Below, piece after piece: positions 25,319-33,383 of a stretch of 64,000 nt of DNA (within the stretch, counting starts at the first letter, position 1; each line of letters starts with the position of its first letter). Location: assembly GCA_051960855.1 (NCBI GenBank), contig JBQCDV010000091.1, positions 76,520 through 140,519 on the forward strand, read 5' to 3'. A program made the position numbers and the translations under genes. This DNA comes from JBQCDV01 sp051960855. Lineage in GTDB: Bacteria; Actinomycetota; Actinomycetes; JAJZTN01. Below the pieces are notes generated by a model. It saw nothing but the letters and a program-made list of their open reading frames with translations, ran no database searches and was not told the DNA's origin.

Positions 25319-25940
25319 ACCGCATCCGGCGCGGCACCGGAGCCGGACCGCTCACGCGGTCGAGCAGACGGCCGAGGCGCTGGCGGGCACCCTCGATCCG
25401 CGGCACGAGCGGCCGGGCCGCCGAGCCGGCCAGCAGGTGCTGCACGGTGTCGAGGTCGACGACCGCCTCGCTCGGCACCGCCGGGGCCGGGACGGGCAGA
25501 GCCTCGTGGGCGAGCGCCTCCAGCTCCGGATCACCCCCGTCGACGCTGAAGATGGTGGCTCCCGCCCGGCGTGCGTCGTTGACCCGCTCCAGCAGGTCGG
25601 CACCGCTGGCCCCGGGGAGCGCCTCCGGGGAGACCACGAGCAGGGAGTCGCGGCGACCGGCGACGCGCAGGCGGTCGAGTCCGACAGCCAGGTGCGCGGG
25701 GGCGCCGGGCGGCGGGGACCACCGCACCAGCGTCGGCTCCAGCTCGGGCAGGGCGGCGATGCGGGCCTCGTCGGACAGGTGAGCGGCCAGGTGCCACGGC
25801 TCCTCCTGCTCGGTCCCGACGAGCAGCAGGCCCTGCGGCTCGAGCCGCCGCCGCAGTGACAGCGCGAAGCCGTCGACGCGCTGCACCCACCCGGTGCCTG
25901 AGAGCACCTCGCGCAGCAGCAGGGCCCGGGTCGCGTCCAC
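25317..25940 (-). CDS. Conserved actinobacterial hypothetical protein
   Basis: A 207-aa soluble protein I recognise only as a conserved actinomycete family: LLREVLSGTGWVQRVDGFAL, GLLLVGTEQEEPWHLAAHL, PELEPTLVRWSPPPGAP and ARRAGATIFSVDGGDPELE. The frame is open far upstream, across the divergent npdG gene, but homology starts at the GTG at 25940, so I start there. Divergent from npdG with a 96-bp gap. No catalytic motif is evident. Confidence 0.75.
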   Translation of the reverse strand: MDATRALLLREVLSGTGWVQRVDGFALSLRRRLEPQGLLLVGTEQEEPWHLAAHLSDEARIAALPELEPTLVRWSPPPGAPAHLAVGLDRLRVAGRRDSLLVVSPEALPGASGADLLERVNDARRAGATIFSVDGGDPELEALAHEALPVPAPAVPSEAVVDLDTVQHLLAGSAARPLVPRIEGARQRLGRLLDRVSGPAPVPRRMR

Positions 25941-26036
25941 ATGACCATCGTGCCGGAGCGTGGCGGAGGAGCGCCGCACCCTTTCAAGATCCGTGTGTCG
26001 GGCGCGAAGGCTGGGCCCATCCGGGAGAATCTCGTC

Positions 26037-26738
26037 ATGACCGATGTCGCGCAGCCGCAGTCCACCCCCCTCGACGGACTGACCGTCGGCATCCTCGGAG
26101 GCACCGGGGACCAGGGACGGGGGCTCGCCTACCGGCTGGCGCGCGCCGGGACCAGCGTCGTTCTCGGATCGCGCAGCGCCGACCGCGCAGCAGCAGCGGC
26201 GGCGGAGCTCACGTCGGGAGAGGCTGCAGCGAGCGGAATCACGGGGGCGGGCAACCGCGACTGCGCCGGGCAGTCCGACGTCGTGATCGTGGCCGTGCCG
26301 TGGGAGGGACATGGTGACCTGCTGCGCGAGCTCGCGGACATCCTCGCCGGGAAGCTCGTCGTGGACTGCGTGAACCCGCTGGGCTTCGACAAGCAGGGCG
26401 CCTACGCACTCGACGTCCCCGAGGGCAGTGCCGCCCAGCAGGCTGCGTCGCTGCTGCCGGAGTCGCGGGTGACAGCGGCCTTCCACCACGTCTCGGCGGT
26501 GCTGCTGCTCGACCGGTCGCTCGACACGATCGACACCGACGTCATGGTCCTCGGCGACGACCGCGAGGCCACCGACCTGGTCCAGGCGCTGGCGTCGAGC
26601 ATCGCGGGCGTCAGAGGCTGCTACGCCGGCCGCCTGCGCAACGCCCATCAGGTCGAGTCGCTGACCGCCAACCTCATCTCGGTCAACCGCCGCTACAAGA
26701 CGCACGCGGGGCTGCGACTCTCTGGCGAGGGCTTCTGA
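26037..26738 (+). CDS. npdG: F420-dependent NADP reductase
   Basis: A 233-aa enzyme moving hydride between reduced F420 and NADP. The Rossmann motif is GILGGTGDQGRGLAYRLA at residues 18-35, with the NADP phosphate-binding GSRSADRA following beta-2; VVIVAVPWEGH, CVNPLGFD and AFHHVSAVLL are family segments. The ATG at 26037 follows GGGAGAA. It implies the host makes coenzyme F420, an actinobacterial/archaeal cofactor. The next gene starts 22 bp later on the same strand. Confidence 0.92.
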   Translation: MTDVAQPQSTPLDGLTVGILGGTGDQGRGLAYRLARAGTSVVLGSRSADRAAAAAAELTSGEAAASGITGAGNRDCAGQSDVVIVAVPWEGHGDLLRELADILAGKLVVDCVNPLGFDKQGAYALDVPEGSAAQQAASLLPESRVTAAFHHVSAVLLLDRSLDTIDTDVMVLGDDREATDLVQALASSIAGVRGCYAGRLRNAHQVESLTANLISVNRRYKTHAGLRLSGEGF

Positions 26739-26760
26739 TGCATCCGGCGTCAGGGCCGGC

Positions 26761-27516
26761 GTGACCGTGGCCCCGCGCGTCGTCTCCCTGGTGCCCTCGC
26801 TCACCGAGACGGTCGCAGTCTCGGCGCCGCACCTTCTCGTCGGCGCGACGCAATGGTGCACGGAGCCGGCGGGTCTCGCGGTCGCACGGATCGGCGGCAC
26901 CAAGAACCCCGACATCGAGCAGATCCTCAAGCTCGATCCCGACCTCGTGCTGGCCAACGAGGAGGAGAACCGTGCGCCGGACCTGGCCGCCCTGCGCAAC
27001 GCCGGAGTCACCGTCCTCGAGACGTACGTCCGCTCGCTCTCCGACGCCTTCGCCGAGCTCGATCGGGTGCACGACGCCTGCGGCCTGGCGCGGCCGGATT
27101 GGCTCACTGAGGCCCGCCGGGTTTGGGGCGCCGAGGGCGGTGGCGGCACAGTGGGTGGGGCCGCTCGCCAGCGGCTGCTGGCTGTGGTCCCGATCTGGCG
27201 GCGGCCCTGGATGGCGCTGGGACACGACACCTTCGCCGGCGATGTCCTGGCGCACCTCGGTGTCGGCAACGTGCTGGCCGACAGCGAGCAGCGGTACCCC
27301 CGCTTCGACCCAGCGGAACTGCTGGAAGACGAGAGCCGGAGACCCGCTCTGGCTGTCCTGCCCGATGAGCCTTACCGCTTCACCCCGGACGACGGGCCGG
27401 AGGCCTTCCCCGGGATCCCGTCGCGACTGGTCTCCGGCCGGCATCTCACCTGGTACGGCCCCAGCCTCCTCGAGGCGCGCACCGCCCTCGCGCGCGCACT
27501 CGGCGGCGGCCTCTAG
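26761..27516 (+). CDS. BtuF/FhuD-like metal-chelate binding protein lacking a signal peptide
   Basis: A 251-aa helical-backbone metal-receptor fold (periplasmic-binding class III): VVSLVPSLTETV at the N-terminus, GGTKNPDIEQILKLDPDLVLANEEEN, and a C-terminal domain with HDTFAGDVLAHLGVGNVLAD. It lacks a signal sequence or lipobox, and no ABC partner is adjacent, so it may be a cytosolic relative rather than a transport component. GTG start, probably co-transcribed with npdG. Its TAG stop shares CTAG with the stop of the convergent toxin gene. Confidence 0.75.
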   Translation: MTVAPRVVSLVPSLTETVAVSAPHLLVGATQWCTEPAGLAVARIGGTKNPDIEQILKLDPDLVLANEEENRAPDLAALRNAGVTVLETYVRSLSDAFAELDRVHDACGLARPDWLTEARRVWGAEGGGGTVGGAARQRLLAVVPIWRRPWMALGHDTFAGDVLAHLGVGNVLADSEQRYPRFDPAELLEDESRRPALAVLPDEPYRFTPDDGPEAFPGIPSRLVSGRHLTWYGPSLLEARTALARALGGGL

Positions 27517-27890
27517 AGCGCCTCGACCGAGGACCGGAGCCGGCAGGCAATGTCAGCCACCTCGTCCAACTGGCCACTCGCGATCGCCATCACGAGCTCG
27601 TACGCCTCGTCGTTCGTCAGGACGAACCGGTAGCCGTTGACCCCGTAGAACGCCAGCACACTCGCCAGCCCGAGGCGCTTGTTGCCGTCGACAAGGGGAT
27701 GGTTGCGGACGATTGCGTGCAGCAGAGCCGCGCCCTTGTCGTGAAGGGAGGCGTATGCGTCCTTCCCGAAGGCCGATGCGAGAGGACGTTGCGCCGCCGC
27801 GTCCAGCAGACCGACGTCTCGGAGCAGGACCTGACCGTTGAGGGTGCGGTCGGCAATGTGAAGAAGGTCCTCGAGGTCTAGGAAGATCAA
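27513..27890 (-). CDS. doc: Doc-type (Fic fold) toxin
   Basis: A 125-aa Fic/Doc protein. The active motif HPLVDGNKRLG (residues about 63-73) has the catalytic His and the Asp-Gly-Asn-Lys-Arg of Doc, a kinase that phosphorylates EF-Tu in the P1 system. The only start consistent with the family N-terminus (IFLDLEDLLHIAD) is a TTG at 27890, 3 bp after the antitoxin stop; an ATG at 27897 is in another frame. A weak start next to the antitoxin gene fits low toxin output by coupling. It is 3' of a ribbon-helix-helix-like antitoxin. Confidence 0.9.
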   Translation of the reverse strand: MIFLDLEDLLHIADRTLNGQVLLRDVGLLDAAAQRPLASAFGKDAYASLHDKGAALLHAIVRNHPLVDGNKRLGLASVLAFYGVNGYRFVLTNDEAYELVMAIASGQLDEVADIACRLRSSVEAL

Positions 27891-27893
27891 GGG

Positions 27894-28097
27894 TCATCGA
27901 CCGAGACGTTCGAGCGCCTCGGCGTAGCGGGGGATCTCCCGGTCGAGCACCTCGTCGAGCAACTGCCGCTTGCTGACACGCTCGACGTAGTCGCGGATTG
28001 CCTCGCGCGCGACCTCCTGCATCGATCGCCCTTCCAGCTGCGCCCGCTTGCGCAGCGCTGCCGCTTCCTCGTCGTCCAGTCGCAGCGTCACCGCCAT
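27894..28097 (-). CDS. Ribbon-helix-helix-like antitoxin of the Doc pair
   Basis: A 67-aa protein: MAVTLRLDDEEAAALRKRA forms the beta-strand and first helix, and GRSMQEVAREAIRDYVERV the second helix of a MetJ/Arc-type DNA-binding fold; the C-terminal 25 residues (RQLLDEVLDREIPRYAE) would thread onto Doc. ATG at 28097; a GTG at 28106 is rejected because it lies inside the operator. Expected to neutralise Doc and repress the operon. Confidence 0.82.
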   Translation of the reverse strand: MAVTLRLDDEEAAALRKRAQLEGRSMQEVAREAIRDYVERVSKRQLLDEVLDREIPRYAEALERLGR

Positions 28098-28105
28098 GAC
28101 GCTCA

Positions 28106-28125
28106 CGGTATCGCGACTGATACCG
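28106..28125. promoter_or_regulatory. Inverted-repeat operator of the Doc toxin-antitoxin operon
   Basis: CGGTATC (28106-28112), 6 bp, GATACCG (28119-28125): a perfect 7-bp inverted repeat 9 bp before the antitoxin ATG. AT-containing core in GC-rich DNA and the position suit autorepression by the antitoxin. Confidence 0.72.
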
Positions 28126-28189
28126 CGCTGGGGGGTCCTGCCGCGGGTCGTCGGCCACCACGGCGAGGCTGACGTAGCAGACTGGCCCC

Positions 28190-29527
28190 ATGGGCAAGCA
28201 GGAAGACTTCGTCCTCCGGACGATCGAGGAGCGCGAAGTCCGCTTCGTGCGACTGTGGTTCACCGACGTGCTGGGCTTCCTCAAATCGGTGGCGGTCGCG
28301 CCGGCTGAGCTGGAGGCCGCCTTCAGCGAGGGCATCGGCTTCGACGGCTCGGCGATCGAAGGCTTCGCCCGGGTCTACGAGAGCGACATGCTCGCCAAGC
28401 CCGACCCGTCGACGTTCCAGATGCTGCCGTGGCGCTCCGAGGCGCCGGGGACAGCCCGGATGTTCTGCGACATCCTCATGCCCGACGGCAGCCCGAGCCC
28501 GGCCGACCCGCGCCAGGTGCTAAAGCGGACGCTGGCGGGGGCCGCCTCCATGGGCTTCACCTTCTACACCCACCCCGAGATCGAGTTCTTCCTCTTCCAT
28601 CGCGACCGCAGCGCCGACGGTCGCCCGGTCCCGATCGACTACAGCGGCTACTTCGACCACACGCCGCACGGTGTCGGGCAGGACTTCCGGCGGCAGGCGA
28701 TCACGATGCTCGAGTCGATGGGCATCTCGGTGGAGTTCAGCCACCACGAGGGCGCGCCTGGCCAGCAGGAGATCGACCTCCGCTACGCCGACGCGCTGTC
28801 GACCGCGGACAACATCATGACCTTCCGCCTCGTGATGAAGCAGGTCGCGCTGGAGCAGGGCGTGTGGGCGTCGTTCATGCCCAAGCCCTTCAGCGAGCAC
28901 CCCGGCTCGGGGATGCACACCCACCTCTCGCTCTTCGAGGGCGACCGCAACGCGTTCCACGAGGCCGGCGCGCCCTACCAGCTGTCGAAGACCGGTCGCG
29001 CCTTTATCGCCGGCCTGCTCCGGCACGCCGCCGAGATCACCGCTGTCACCAACCAGTGGGTCAACTCCTACAAGCGGCTCTCCGGCGGCGGCGAGGCCCC
29101 CGCCTACATCTGCTGGGGCCACAACAACCGCTCCGCGCTGGTCCGGGTGCCGATGTACAAGCCCAACAAGGAGCAGTCGACGCGCATCGAGGTGCGCTCC
29201 CCGGACTCCTCCTGCAACCCCTACCTCGCCTACGCCCTGATGCTGTCGGCCGGCCTGACCGGCATCGAGAAGGGCTACGAGCTGCCCGAGGGAGCCGAGG
29301 ACGACGTGTGGGCGCTCACCGATGCCGAGCGACGGGCGCTCGGCATCACCCCGCTGCCCTCGAGCCTGTCCGACGCGATCTCGGCGATGGAGGACAGCGA
29401 GCTGGTCGCTGAGACCCTCGGCGAGCACGTCTTCGACTTCTTTCTGCGCAACAAGCGGCAGGAGTGGGTCGACTACCGCCGCCAGGTCACCCCGTTCGAG
29501 CTCGACCGCTACCTGCCGATCCTGTGA
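28190..29527 (+). CDS. glnA2: Glutamine synthetase, type I-alpha-like (GlnA2)
   Basis: A 445-aa glutamine synthetase, matching the length and C-terminus of mycobacterial GlnA2 (FFLRNKRQEWVDYRR). Catalytic segments are GFDGSAIEGFARVYESDM, EIEFFLF, HHEGAPGQQEIDLRYADAL, GSGMHTHLSLF, NSYKRL and NRSALVRVP. The tyrosine adenylylation context of GlnA1 (LYELPPEE) is replaced by GYELPEGAED, so control by GlnE is doubtful. It sits upstream of an amidotransferase and glnE, the Rv2222c-Rv2221c order. No GlnR box was found upstream. Whether it makes glutamine in vivo or glutamylates polyamines is not decidable from sequence. Confidence 0.93.
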   Translation: MGKQEDFVLRTIEEREVRFVRLWFTDVLGFLKSVAVAPAELEAAFSEGIGFDGSAIEGFARVYESDMLAKPDPSTFQMLPWRSEAPGTARMFCDILMPDGSPSPADPRQVLKRTLAGAASMGFTFYTHPEIEFFLFHRDRSADGRPVPIDYSGYFDHTPHGVGQDFRRQAITMLESMGISVEFSHHEGAPGQQEIDLRYADALSTADNIMTFRLVMKQVALEQGVWASFMPKPFSEHPGSGMHTHLSLFEGDRNAFHEAGAPYQLSKTGRAFIAGLLRHAAEITAVTNQWVNSYKRLSGGGEAPAYICWGHNNRSALVRVPMYKPNKEQSTRIEVRSPDSSCNPYLAYALMLSAGLTGIEKGYELPEGAEDDVWALTDAERRALGITPLPSSLSDAISAMEDSELVAETLGEHVFDFFLRNKRQEWVDYRRQVTPFELDRYLPIL

Positions 29528-29537
29528 GGCTCGCGTG

Positions 29538-30284
29538 ATGCTCCCGAACGACAGCCACCCCCACGACACGGGCACGAACGGCGCTGTGCGACTTCTCGTC
29601 GTCGAACACCAGCCGACCTGCACCGCCGGGACCCTCGGTGACGAGTTCAGCCACGCCGGCGCTTCGGTGACCACGGTCCGCCCCGGAGACGGCGACGAGG
29701 TGCCCTCGTCCCTCGTCGGCGTCGACGGCCTCGTCGTGCTCGGTGGCGCGATGGGCGCGAACGACGACGACCGCGCGCCGTGGCTGCCTGCCACCCGAGC
29801 CCTGCTCGCTGCCGCCGTCGACCAGGGCGCGCCGGCGCTGGGCGTGTGCCTCGGGCACCAGCTGCTGGCGGTCGCCTCCGGCGGCAGCGTCGCTCGTAAC
29901 GCCGCCGGGCCGCAGGCCGGTGTCCTGCCGCTGAGCCTCACCGAGGAGGGGCGGCGCGACCCGGTGCTGGGCGTGCTCTACGACGGCAGCCGCGTCGTGC
30001 ACTGGAACTTCGACACCGTGCTCGAGCTGCCACCGCACGCCACCGTCCTGGCCCGGTGCGGCAGCTCCGTGCAGGCGATGCGAGTGGGGGAGCGGGCCTG
30101 GGGGCTGCAGTTCCATCCCGAGGTGACCGGCGAGATCGTCGCCGAATGGGCCCGGGAGGACGAGCAGAGCGGCGCCCTCCCCGACGCCCTGGGCCGGCTG
30201 CCTGAGGTGGAGAGCGCCGAGCCGGAGATCCGGCGCGGCGCTCAGCGGCTTGCTGCGGCGTTCCTCGACGTGGTCGCGGCCTGA
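29538..30284 (+). CDS. Class I glutamine amidotransferase
   Basis: A 248-aa GATase1 domain: the nucleophile elbow GVCLGHQLLA gives Cys at about residue 97, and QFHPEVT supplies the His/Glu of the triad. No synthetase domain is attached, so it either hydrolyses a small gamma-glutamyl compound or acts with a partner. ATG at 29538; a GTG one codon earlier is possible. Lies between glnA2 and glnE with short gaps (10 and 23 bp), suggesting one nitrogen-metabolism operon. Confidence 0.87.
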   Translation: MLPNDSHPHDTGTNGAVRLLVVEHQPTCTAGTLGDEFSHAGASVTTVRPGDGDEVPSSLVGVDGLVVLGGAMGANDDDRAPWLPATRALLAAAVDQGAPALGVCLGHQLLAVASGGSVARNAAGPQAGVLPLSLTEEGRRDPVLGVLYDGSRVVHWNFDTVLELPPHATVLARCGSSVQAMRVGERAWGLQFHPEVTGEIVAEWAREDEQSGALPDALGRLPEVESAEPEIRRGAQRLAAAFLDVVAA

Positions 30285-30307
30285 GTCCAGCCCCGCCCCA
30301 GCCGTCG

Positions 30308-33300
30308 ATGTCGGACCTCGAGCGCACCGCCACACCGCAGGCGGCGATGGCACGGTCGGGCTTCGCCGACCCCGAGGCCGCGACGCGGCTGACAGCGGAG
30401 CTGCCCGGGGAGATCTGCGAGGCGGTGCTCGACGAGGTCGTCGACGCCCCAGACCCCGACCTGGCGCTGCTGTCACTGACCCGGCTGCTCGACGCGACCG
30501 GGGCCGCCGGTGCCACGGCTGGTGCCATGGCCGGTCCCAGAGCCGAGCGCGAGCCGCTCGTGCGGGCCCTCGCCGACGACAGCGCCGTTCGGCACCGGCT
30601 TGTCACCGTGCTGGGGATGAGCAGCGCTCTCGGGGAGGGCCTGGCGCGGCACCCGGAGCAGTGGCGGCTCCTGCAGGGTGAGCTGGCGCCGGCGCCTCCG
30701 GACACGCTCCGGCAGGAGCTGCTCGAGGCCGTCGGGGCCGACCCCCGGGCCGCCACCCCGGTCGCCGCCCCCCTCGACGGCCTGTCGGGCGCCGACGCGC
30801 TGCGCATCGCCTACCGCGGCCGCCTGCTGCGCATCGCCGCCCGCGACGTCGCCGAGGGCGCCGACGTCGAGGAAGTCGCCGCCGAGCTCGCCGACCTGGC
30901 CGCCGCCGCGTTGGAGGCGGCTCTCGCCGTGGCCCGGTCGGAGCTGCCCCCGAACGCCGCCCCGGCGCGTCTTGCCGTCATCGGCATGGGCAAGTGCGGG
31001 GGCCGGGAGCTGAACTACGTCAGCGACGTCGACGTCGTCTTCGTCGCCGAACCCATGACGGGAGAGCTGGACAGCCGCCCCGACGCCACCGCCGCGCTCG
31101 CCACCGCCACCAAGCTGGCCAGCGCGCTGTCCCGGATCTGCTCGGCGGTCACGGCAGAGGGCACCCTGTGGCCGGTCGACGCCGCCCTGCGCCCGGAGGG
31201 CAAGGCCGGGCCCCTGGTGCGGACGCTGTCGAGCCACGTCGCCTACTACGAGCGGTGGGCGAAGACCTGGGAGTTCCAGGCGCTGCTCAAGGCGCGGCCG
31301 GTGGCGGGGGACCGCGAGCTCGGACAGGCGTACGTGGAGGCGCTGGCCCCGCTGGTGTGGCACGCCGCCGCCCGCGAGCACTTCGTCGAGGACGTGCAGG
31401 CCATGCGGCGCCGGGTCGAGGAGCACATCCCCGCCAGCGCCGGCGACCGCGAGCTCAAGCTGGGACCCGGCGGGTTGCGCGACGTGGAGTTCAGCGTGCA
31501 GCTGCTCCAGCTCGTGCACGGCCGCAGCGACGACACCCTGCGCAGCGGCAGCACGCTGGTCGCGCTGCACGCGCTCGCGGCCGGCGGCTACGTCGGGCGC
31601 GAGGACGCCGGCACCCTCGAGCAGGCCTACCGCTTCCTGCGCACGCTCGAGCACCGCATCCAGCTCCGTCGCCTCCGGCGGACGCACACGCTGCCCGACG
31701 ATGAGGCGGAGCTGCGCGTACTCGGTCGCAGCCTCGGCTGGCGGACCGCTCCGGCCGAGGAGCTCACGCGCGAGTGGCGGCGGGAGACCCGCGAGGTCCG
31801 GCGCCGCCACGAGAAGCTCTTCTACCGGCCCCTCCTGCAGGCCGTGGCGCGTCTCGACCCCGGCGAGGCGCGACTGACTCCGGAGGCGGCTGCGGCTCGC
31901 CTGCAGGCGCTGGGTTTCACCGACCCGGCCGGAGCCCTGCGCCACCTCGACGCCCTGACTGCCGGTGTCTCCCGCCGGGCCACCATCCAGCGGACCCTGC
32001 TGCCGGTCATGCTCGGCTGGTTCGCCGACGCCCCCGACCCCGACGCCGGGCTGCTCGCCTTCCGCCAGGTCAGCGAGGCGCTCGGCACGACACCGTGGTA
32101 CCTGCGGCTGCTGCGGGACGAGGGCAGTGCCGCCGAGCGGATGTCCCGGCTGCTGGCGACCAGCCGCTATGCCTCGGACCTGCTGCTGCGAGCCCCCGAA
32201 GCGGTGGCGATGCTGGGCGACGACTCCGAGCTCGTCCCTCGCTCCCGCGCCGACCTCGTGACGGAGATCGCCACCAGCGTCCGGCGTCACGACGACCCCG
32301 TGTCCGCGGCCCAGGCGGTGCGCGCCTTCCGGCGCCGCGAGCTGCTGCGGGTGGCCGTCGCCGATGTCCTCGACGACCCCGGGCTGGAACGGGTCAGCGC
32401 CGCTCTCACCGACGTCGCCGCCGCCACCTTGACCGGTGCCCTCGAGGCAGCGACGCGGACCGTCGAGGCCGAACGGCGCGCACCGCTGCCAACGGCGTTC
32501 GCCGTCATCGGCATGGGGCGGCTCGGGGGCGCCGAGATGGGCTACGGCAGCGACGCCGACGTGCTCTTCGTCCACGACCCGCTGCCGGGAGCCGACGAGC
32601 AGGACGCGAGTGAAGCAGCCCTCGCCGTCGCCTCCGAGCTGCGCCGTCTGCTCGCACTGCCCGCGCCGGACCCACCGCTGCTCGTCGACGCCGACCTCCG
32701 CCCGGAGGGGCGGCAGGGCCCGCTCGTGCGCACCCTCGCCTCCTATGCGGCGTACTACGACCGGTGGGCCCTGGTGTGGGAGCGGCAGGCTCTGCTGCGG
32801 GCGGCCCCCAACGCCGGCGATGCGGGGCTGGGGGAGCGATTCGTCGCCCTGATCGACCCGCTGCGCTACCCGCCGGGCGGGCTGTCCCCGGCCGACGTGC
32901 GGGAGGTCCGCCGGATCAAGGCCCGCGTCGAAGCCGAGCGCCTGCCGCGCGGCGTCGACCGGCACGACCACCTCAAGCTCGGCCCCGGGGGCCTGTCGGA
33001 CGTGGAGTGGACCGCGCAGCTGCTCCAGTTGCAGCACGCCGGCGACCACCCCGATCTGCGAACGACGTCCACCCTGCCGGCGCTGCGTGCCGCCGTGGCC
33101 GCCGGGCTGCTGGCCGCCGACGACGCCGCGCGGCTGGAGGAGGCCTGGCGCCTGGCCGGCCGGATCCGCAACGCCGCCGCGCTGGTGCGCGGGAAGGCCG
33201 CTGACACGCTGCCGGCCAAAGTGCGCGATCAGGCCGCCGCTGCACGGGTCCTCGGCTATGGTCCGGGCACGGCTGCCGATCTCGTCGAGGACTACCGGCG

Positions 33301-33349
33301 GGCCGCACGGCGAGCCCGAGCGGTCGTCGAGCGGGTCTTCTACGCCTGA
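30308..33349 (+). CDS. glnE: Glutamine-synthetase adenylyltransferase/deadenylase
   Basis: A 1013-aa bifunctional GlnE with two nucleotidyltransferase domains: GMGKCGGRELNYVSDVDVVF near residue 225 and GMGRLGGAEMGYGSDADVLF near residue 735, each followed by a PII-uridylyltransferase-like helical region (LKLGPGGLRDVEFSVQLLQL and LKLGPGGLSDVEWTAQLLQL). It adds and removes AMP on glutamine synthetase tyrosine, here most likely GlnA1 at 39163. Same strand and order as the glnA2 operon. Full length for actinobacterial GlnE. Confidence 0.95.
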   Translation: MSDLERTATPQAAMARSGFADPEAATRLTAELPGEICEAVLDEVVDAPDPDLALLSLTRLLDATGAAGATAGAMAGPRAEREPLVRALADDSAVRHRLVTVLGMSSALGEGLARHPEQWRLLQGELAPAPPDTLRQELLEAVGADPRAATPVAAPLDGLSGADALRIAYRGRLLRIAARDVAEGADVEEVAAELADLAAAALEAALAVARSELPPNAAPARLAVIGMGKCGGRELNYVSDVDVVFVAEPMTGELDSRPDATAALATATKLASALSRICSAVTAEGTLWPVDAALRPEGKAGPLVRTLSSHVAYYERWAKTWEFQALLKARPVAGDRELGQAYVEALAPLVWHAAAREHFVEDVQAMRRRVEEHIPASAGDRELKLGPGGLRDVEFSVQLLQLVHGRSDDTLRSGSTLVALHALAAGGYVGREDAGTLEQAYRFLRTLEHRIQLRRLRRTHTLPDDEAELRVLGRSLGWRTAPAEELTREWRRETREVRRRHEKLFYRPLLQAVARLDPGEARLTPEAAAARLQALGFTDPAGALRHLDALTAGVSRRATIQRTLLPVMLGWFADAPDPDAGLLAFRQVSEALGTTPWYLRLLRDEGSAAERMSRLLATSRYASDLLLRAPEAVAMLGDDSELVPRSRADLVTEIATSVRRHDDPVSAAQAVRAFRRRELLRVAVADVLDDPGLERVSAALTDVAAATLTGALEAATRTVEAERRAPLPTAFAVIGMGRLGGAEMGYGSDADVLFVHDPLPGADEQDASEAALAVASELRRLLALPAPDPPLLVDADLRPEGRQGPLVRTLASYAAYYDRWALVWERQALLRAAPNAGDAGLGERFVALIDPLRYPPGGLSPADVREVRRIKARVEAERLPRGVDRHDHLKLGPGGLSDVEWTAQLLQLQHAGDHPDLRTTSTLPALRAAVAAGLLAADDAARLEEAWRLAGRIRNAAALVRGKAADTLPAKVRDQAAAARVLGYGPGTAADLVEDYRRAARRARAVVERVFYA

Positions 33350-33383
33350 CGGAGGCTGGAGGAGCTGGAGGCTGGGAGGGGCA

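Noticed and set aside
27888..27897. ATG at 27897 as the Doc start
   Set aside because: It is in a different frame from the Fic motif and gives an unrelated peptide.
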